Origin: Candidatus Nomurabacteria bacterium
GTDB lineage: Bacteria > Patescibacteriota > Minisyncoccia > Phycocordibacterales > UBA9973
Assembly: GCA_003157195.1 (NCBI GenBank)
Contig: PMIU01000020.1
Location: 1 to 8,396, forward strand
Length of the DNA stretch: 8,396 nucleotides
Reading direction: 5' to 3'
The notes under the pieces were generated by a model. It made no database searches. It was given only the letters and a program-made list of their open reading frames with translations, and was not told the origin of the DNA. The position numbers and the translations under genes were made by a program. This document shows positions 5,085 through 8,396 of this stretch, in pieces (position 1 is the stretch's first letter; each line of letters begins with the position of its first letter).

Positions 5085-5813
5085 TTATTTAATAATATTT
5101 CTTACTGTCGCATCAACTAAAATCTTCATTGTGTCACAAATTTCGATCCCGCTATTTTGAGGCATTAATAATTGCAAATCTGTACAGGCTAAAATAACGT
5201 GTTTAATTTTACCTTTTGAAAAATCTTTTATTATCTTTATCAGCACTTCGCGGTCTTGGTTGTTATATCTATTTGACACAATTTTATGAATCAACTTGCC
5301 AATTTGAACTTGCTGAAAACTGTCGGGGATAATTTGTTTAATCTTATTTTTCTTTAAAATTTTTTCATACAATTTATTTTGAATGGTTATGGGGGTAGCG
5401 ATTATTCCAACTTTATTTATCTTTTGTTTTTTTAAAAATATGGAAGTTTCTTCTAAAATACTCAAAACCGGAATCTTGACTGTATTTCTAATATCTTCAA
5501 TAAATTTATGCAAAGAATTACACGGCAACACGAGAAAATTTGCACCGGCTTTCTCTAGGCTCTTTGCGGCGTCCAGTAAATATGGTAATAAAAAATCTTC
5601 TTCTCCATTACCTTTGGTAATCGCCTTTTGTTCTACACTAAATGGGTAGGAAATACTGTTGATTAAAATGTGTGGGTATCCTATTTTATTTAATTTTCTG
5701 AAAGCAAAAATAATCTCTAAGTAAAATTCAGAGGTTGTTTCTGGGCCAAGACCACCGATTATTCCCACGGTCTTCTCTGCCATATTTTCACTTGATTTAT
5801 CTAATATCATCAT
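5085..5813 (-). CDS. Aspartate/glutamate racemase family protein
   Basis: A 242-residue cytosolic protein of the cofactor-independent Asp/Glu racemase superfamily, which uses two cysteines as acid/base pair to invert the alpha carbon. The N-terminal G-I-I-G-G-L-G-P-E-T-T is at 17-27. The first catalytic motif P-C-N-S-L-H carries Cys98 and the second A-C-T-D-L-Q-L-L carries Cys210, so both cysteines are present. Length and motif order fit the RacD/YgeA-like branch rather than MurI, but the substrate is not predictable. ATG 5813 is kept because it sits six bases after a good -10 box; Met2, or Met11 (5783) directly before the conserved core, are alternatives. It follows trpR by 48 bp and has its own promoter, overlapped by a TrpR-type operator. 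The gene looks more A/T-rich than its neighbours and is flanked by 13-bp direct repeats. Confidence 0.85.
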   Translation of the reverse strand: MMILDKSSENMAEKTVGIIGGLGPETTSEFYLEIIFAFRKLNKIGYPHILINSISYPFSVEQKAITKGNGEEDFLLPYLLDAAKSLEKAGANFLVLPCNSLHKFIEDIRNTVKIPVLSILEETSIFLKKQKINKVGIIATPITIQNKLYEKILKKNKIKQIIPDSFQQVQIGKLIHKIVSNRYNNQDREVLIKIIKDFSKGKIKHVILACTDLQLLMPQNSGIEICDTMKILVDATVRNIIK

Positions 5814-5821
5814 ACTAGTAT
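5809..5821. repeat. 13-bp direct repeat, copy at the racemase start
   Basis: ATCATACTAGTAT, identical to 5063-5075. This copy covers the racemase start codon and one arm of the operator. Confidence 0.6.
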
Positions 5822-5829
5822 GCTAGTAT
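5812..5829. promoter_or_regulatory. Putative TrpR operator over the racemase promoter
   Basis: ATACTAG-TATG-CTAGTAT is a perfect 7+7 bp inverted repeat with a 4-bp centre. The known E. coli trp operator has two CTAG cores with the same four-base spacing (CTAG-TTAA-CTAG). It overlaps the -10 box (5825-5820) and the predicted transcription start, where a repressor would block polymerase. A TrpR-family gene ends 33 bp away. Confidence 0.7.
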
Positions 5830-5848
5830 ATGTACTAAACAAAGTCAA
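5820..5848 (-). promoter_or_regulatory. Racemase promoter, predicted leaderless
   Basis: On the minus strand TTGACT (5848-5843), 17 bp, then TAGCAT (5825-5820). Six bases follow before ATG 5813, so the predicted +1 is the start codon itself. The -35 box begins 14 nt after the trpR stop codon. Confidence 0.55.
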
Positions 5849-5861
5849 GTACTATCATTGT

Positions 5862-6149
5862 TTATTTGTGGATAACTTTCAATGCTCGCCTGAAACCACC
5901 ATTTTTATTACGCATTTCGCGAGATCCACGAGTAACTGTTGAAACTCCTAGATGTAAGGCTTCTGCAATAGCTTGATGGTGCTCCCCTTTTTCCAGACGC
6001 TCTACTATCTGCCACCTAACCCCCAAATTATCAAATTCCCTAGGGGTTAATATTTCTTTTATAAAATCAGCCAAAAGTTCCTTGTCTTTGGCAATTTTAA
6101 ACATTACTTCAATTAATTCTTTTTTATATTGATCGGAATTATTTTTCAT
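5862..6149 (-). CDS. trpR: TrpR-family transcriptional repressor
   Basis: A 95-residue all-helical DNA-binding protein. The core L-T-P-R-E-F-D-N-L-G-V-R at 34-45 and the helix-turn-helix H-Q-A-I-A-E-A-L-H-L-G-V-S-T-V-T-R-G-S at 58-76 align without gaps to E. coli TrpR. By my hand alignment, tryptophan-site residues Thr44, Arg54 and Arg84 of E. coli correspond to Thr35, Arg45 and Arg74 here, while Ser88 is replaced by Glu78. TrpR is a dimer that binds CTAG-type operators when loaded with L-tryptophan. The T-R-G-S end of the HTH argues for TrpR rather than the YerC branch. It overlaps trpS by 11 nt (ATGAAAAATAA contains the trpS stop), and a GGAG nine bases upstream supports ATG 6149. The matching operator is just downstream, on the racemase promoter. 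Confidence 0.88.
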   Translation of the reverse strand: MKNNSDQYKKELIEVMFKIAKDKELLADFIKEILTPREFDNLGVRWQIVERLEKGEHHQAIAEALHLGVSTVTRGSREMRNKNGGFRRALKVIHK

Positions 6150-7095
6150 AAATGTTTACTCCGATTTTTTCTCTCACTTCTTCCATTTTTGCCTCGGCGA
6201 CTTTTTTGGCTTTTTCGCCTCCGGCTTTTAGGATAGCTAGTGCTTTTGGAATATCTTTGGCAAATTCTTTTCTATTTTCACGGAGCGGAGCAATGAATTT
6301 TTCCAAATCTTCTATCAATAGTTCTTTCAATTCTTTATACTTTCCGGTTTTTTCTGTATAAATTTTTTCTAATTCTTTTTCATCACGCACAAGTTTGTGT
6401 ATCGCGTAAACATTTTTTGGTATCCCCTCACTCGAGTCGGTCACAATACCCATCACGCATTTTTTTATCTCTTCGTATTCGGCAAAAAGCGGAATGGTGT
6501 TGTTGTAACTTTTGCTCATTTTGCGTCCGTCTGTGCCCGGCACAACGGCGACTTCTTTCATAATCATATGTTCCGGCAATTTGAAAGTTTGCCCATAGGT
6601 ATTATTGAATTTCTCGGCAATGTCGCGAGCTATTTCCACGTGCTGTTTTTGGTCTGCGCCGACGGGCACAATATCCGTGCCGTAAAGTAAAATATCCGCC
6701 GCCATTAAAACAGGATAATTGAAAGTACCGACATCAATCTCTTTATTCTTCGCTTCGGCATCTTTGTAGGCATGCGCCCGCATCAGAAACGGCATCGTAA
6801 TCACCGTATCAAAAATCCAACACAGCTCTGTGTGCTCGGATACATCGCTTTGTTTAGCTAGAGTCACTTTTTCAGGATCTAAACCAATAGCTAGATAATC
6901 CAGTAAAACGTTCTTAATATTTTCACTCATTTCTTTCGGATTACGCAAGGAATGCAGGGCGTGATAATCAACTATAAAAGCATAACCGTCATATTCGTTT
7001 TGTAAATCCACGAATTGCTTCATCGCCCCGAAATAGTTGCCTATATGAGGCTTGCCGGAAGGTTGAACGCCCGAAAAAAATATCTTTTTAGACAT
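6139..7095 (-). CDS. trpS: Tryptophanyl-tRNA synthetase
   Basis: A 318-residue class Ic synthetase of normal bacterial length that charges tRNA-Trp using ATP. The N-terminus carries F-S-G-V-Q-P-S-G-K-P-H-I-G-N-Y (HIGH-type motif HIGN at 17-20). The tryptophan pocket includes M-A-A-D-I-L-L-Y at 131-138, G-A-D-Q-K-Q-H is at 147-152, and the second ATP signature D-G-R-K-M-S-K-S is at 189-196. The C-terminal helical region (~240-318) is Lys/Glu-rich. Its last codons overlap the start of the TrpR-family gene, so tRNA charging and tryptophan sensing are co-expressed. ATG 7095 sits six bases after an extended -10, with no Shine-Dalgarno. It is divergent from dnaB across 93 bp. Confidence 0.96.
   Translation of the reverse strand: MSKKIFFSGVQPSGKPHIGNYFGAMKQFVDLQNEYDGYAFIVDYHALHSLRNPKEMSENIKNVLLDYLAIGLDPEKVTLAKQSDVSEHTELCWIFDTVITMPFLMRAHAYKDAEAKNKEIDVGTFNYPVLMAADILLYGTDIVPVGADQKQHVEIARDIAEKFNNTYGQTFKLPEHMIMKEVAVVPGTDGRKMSKSYNNTIPLFAEYEEIKKCVMGIVTDSSEGIPKNVYAIHKLVRDEKELEKIYTEKTGKYKELKELLIEDLEKFIAPLRENRKEFAKDIPKALAILKAGGEKAKKVAEAKMEEVREKIGVNIYEK
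6159..6162 (-). promoter_or_regulatory. Shine-Dalgarno of trpR inside trpS
   Basis: GGAG on the minus strand, nine bases before ATG 6149 and within the final trpS codons. It supports translation of trpR from the trpS mRNA. Confidence 0.5.
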
Positions 7096-7101
7096 ATAAA
7101 T

Positions 7102-7110
7102 ATATTAACA
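7102..7110 (-). promoter_or_regulatory. Extended -10 promoter of trpS-trpR, predicted leaderless
   Basis: TGT-TAATAT on the minus strand; the -10 ends six bases before ATG 7095, so +1 is predicted at the start codon. No convincing -35 box is seen. No CTAG half-site lies in this region, so TrpR control of trpS is not indicated. Confidence 0.45.
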
Positions 7111-7153
7111 CATTTGTCCCCATTTTAGTAACATCTTTACACACTTTGCCGCT

Positions 7154-7182
7154 TTGACAATTATTCCTACGTGGTAGAGAAT
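7154..7182 (+). promoter_or_regulatory. dnaB promoter, predicted leaderless
   Basis: TTGACA, the perfect -35 consensus, at 7154-7159, a 17-bp spacer, then GAGAAT at 7177-7182 (four of six consensus bases). Six bases separate it from ATG 7189. No Shine-Dalgarno is seen at a useful distance. Confidence 0.55.
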
Positions 7183-7188
7183 GACTCC

Positions 7189-8396
7189 ATGGTAAAGACA
7201 CTAAAAAACAGCAACTTACGCATTCCGCCTCAGAGCATTCCTTCCGAAATGGCAGTTTTGGGCTCTATAATGCTGCGCAAGGATGCCATGCACGAAGTGG
7301 AAGATATGATAATTCCCGATTCTTTTTACGTGGAAAAACACAAAAAGATTTTCCAGGCAATGCTAGACCTCTCGGTAAAAAACGAGCCGATAGATATGCT
7401 CTCGCTTTCCACCAAGCTCGGCGAGCAAAAAGTTTTGGAAGCAATCGGTGGCAACCAGTACTTGGCCGAGATTGTAAACGTCGTCCCCTCTTCGACTAAC
7501 GTCAAACACTACGCCGACATTGTGCAGAAAAAATATGTCTTGCGCAGTTTGATTGAAGCCGCGGACTATGTCTCCGAATTGGCTTTCGAAGAAGGCGACG
7601 ACCATATGGACGATATCTTGGATATGGCGGAAAAAAGAATTTTCAGCGTTGTCTCCAGTCCGAAGAATCAAAAATTTGTAAACTTGAAAGATGCCCTGCC
7701 CGAAGCCTATGAACGCCTAGAGAAATTACACGAGAATAAAGGTATGCTCCGCGGACTCCCGACCGGTTTCAAAGATTTAGATATCATGCTCTCCGGTTTG
7801 CAAAAGTCCGACTTAGTTATCTTGGCTGCGCGGCCAAGTATGGGTAAAACCACACTCGCCCTCGACATCGCACGCATGACAGCGACAAATCATGAAAAAT
7901 CCGTGGTGATATTTTCTCTAGAAATGTCTTCGCAGCAATTGGTGGACAGAATGCTCTCGGCCGAAAGCCGGGTAAATGCTTGGAACTTACGCACCGGACG
8001 CCTTTCTTCCGATCGGGAATTTTCTCAACTTCGCGACTCACTCGACAAGCTCGCCAAAGCGAAAATTTATATTGATGATCAACCTGGCAACTCCATCGTC
8101 CGCATGAAGGCTCTCTCCCGCCGGCTGAAAGCGGAAAAAGGATTGGATTTGATAGTGGTGGACTACTTACAACTTATGACCACTTCCAAAAATTATGATT
8201 CTATGGTCAACCAAGTGACAGAAATATCCAGGTCACTCAAGAGCTTGGCAAAAGAATTGGATGTACCCGTCCTGGCCCTTTCACAGCTCTCCCGCGCCGT
8301 GGAATCCCGCGGTGGCAAGCCCCGCCTCTCCGACCTGCGAGACTCGGGCTCCATCGAACAGGATGCCGACGTCGTGATGTTCCTCTATCGCGAAGA
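7189..8396 (+). CDS. dnaB: Replicative DNA helicase DnaB, 3' end beyond the window
   Basis: The first 402 codons are visible. Residues ~12-110 form the helical N-terminal domain that makes the hexamer collar and contacts primase. After the linker helix, the RecA-like motor begins near 187 with R-G-L-P-T-G-F-K-D-L-D. Walker A A-R-P-S-M-G-K-T is at 214-221, the catalytic glutamate lies in F-S-L-E-M-S (Glu245), Walker B L-I-V-V-D-Y-L-Q-L is at 321-329, and motif R-D-S-G-S-I-E-Q-D-A-D is at 384-394. DnaB unwinds DNA at the replication fork using ATP. No intein interrupts Walker A or the motor motifs, a frequent intein site. Probably 50-70 residues are missing at the C-terminus. ATG 7189 was chosen for the fit to the promoter and the conserved N-terminal Q-S-I-P-S-E-M-A-V-L-G-S. 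Confidence 0.95.
   Translation, partial: MVKTLKNSNLRIPPQSIPSEMAVLGSIMLRKDAMHEVEDMIIPDSFYVEKHKKIFQAMLDLSVKNEPIDMLSLSTKLGEQKVLEAIGGNQYLAEIVNVVPSSTNVKHYADIVQKKYVLRSLIEAADYVSELAFEEGDDHMDDILDMAEKRIFSVVSSPKNQKFVNLKDALPEAYERLEKLHENKGMLRGLPTGFKDLDIMLSGLQKSDLVILAARPSMGKTTLALDIARMTATNHEKSVVIFSLEMSSQQLVDRMLSAESRVNAWNLRTGRLSSDREFSQLRDSLDKLAKAKIYIDDQPGNSIVRMKALSRRLKAEKGLDLIVVDYLQLMTTSKNYDSMVNQVTEISRSLKSLAKELDVPVLALSQLSRAVESRGGKPRLSDLRDSGSIEQDADVVMFLYRE

Noticed and set aside
6152..6690. Two plus-strand frames opposite trpS
   Set aside because: They mirror the TrpRS coding sequence and match no family.
7181..7195. ATG 7181 as the dnaB start
   Set aside because: Out of frame with DnaB; it reads only four codons before TAA.
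7831..7860. Intein or insertion in the dnaB Walker A region
   Set aside because: The motor reads continuously from Walker A through the R-D-S-G-S-I motif.
7363..8041. Two minus-strand frames opposite dnaB
   Set aside because: Antisense to well-conserved DnaB motifs; no independent promoter or ribosome site.
1..8396. tRNA or rRNA genes, CRISPR arrays, insertion sequences, phage genes
   Set aside because: No cloverleaf, repeat-spacer pattern, transposase or terminal inverted repeats was seen; the only direct repeats are the 13-bp pair around the racemase.

Overview
The window reads as chromosomal housekeeping DNA from a small-genome bacterium. The best guess is a Candidate Phyla Radiation (Patescibacteria/Parcubacteria-like) organism. 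This is inferred from the very tight packing, mostly absent Shine-Dalgarno sequences, an AspRS without its GAD insertion, a stand-alone riboflavin kinase domain on a transporter, and a TrpR-type repressor next to trpS. The standard genetic code fits every gene seen.

Layout. 1-608 (-): 5' part of an M17 leucyl aminopeptidase. 658-2504 (+): a nitroreductase coupled by a 1-nt stop/start overlap to a fused protein made of an EamA/DMT transporter and a riboflavin kinase domain. 2509-4436 (-): a small beta-rich protein of unknown function followed by aspS. Both lie behind a T-box leader (about 4464-4640) that has the complete T-box motif, a competing terminator and an unusually short Stem I presenting GAC (Asp). 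4711-4905 (-): a 64-residue Cys/His-containing orphan gene with its own terminator, preceded by a leader with an attenuator-like hairpin. 5085-7095 (-): trpS, a TrpR-family repressor overlapping it, and an Asp/Glu-racemase-family gene. The racemase promoter carries an 18-bp inverted repeat with the CTAG-N4-CTAG architecture of the E. coli trp operator. 7189-8396 (+): 5' part of the replicative helicase gene dnaB.

How the genes may work together. Three small circuits stand out. First, a putative flavin-salvage unit: transporter and riboflavin kinase in one polypeptide, translated with a flavoenzyme. Second, an Asp-tRNA-sensing aspS operon. Third, a tryptophan circuit in which trpS and trpR are co-expressed and TrpR probably represses the racemase gene, which is not a usual TrpR target.

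A recurring theme is promoter geometry. For the nitroreductase, racemase and dnaB genes a -35 box, a 17-bp spacer and a -10 box are followed by exactly 6 nt and then ATG. trpS has an extended -10 at the same distance. This predicts leaderless mRNAs for these genes. All functions are inferred by reading motifs; no database or folding program was run.
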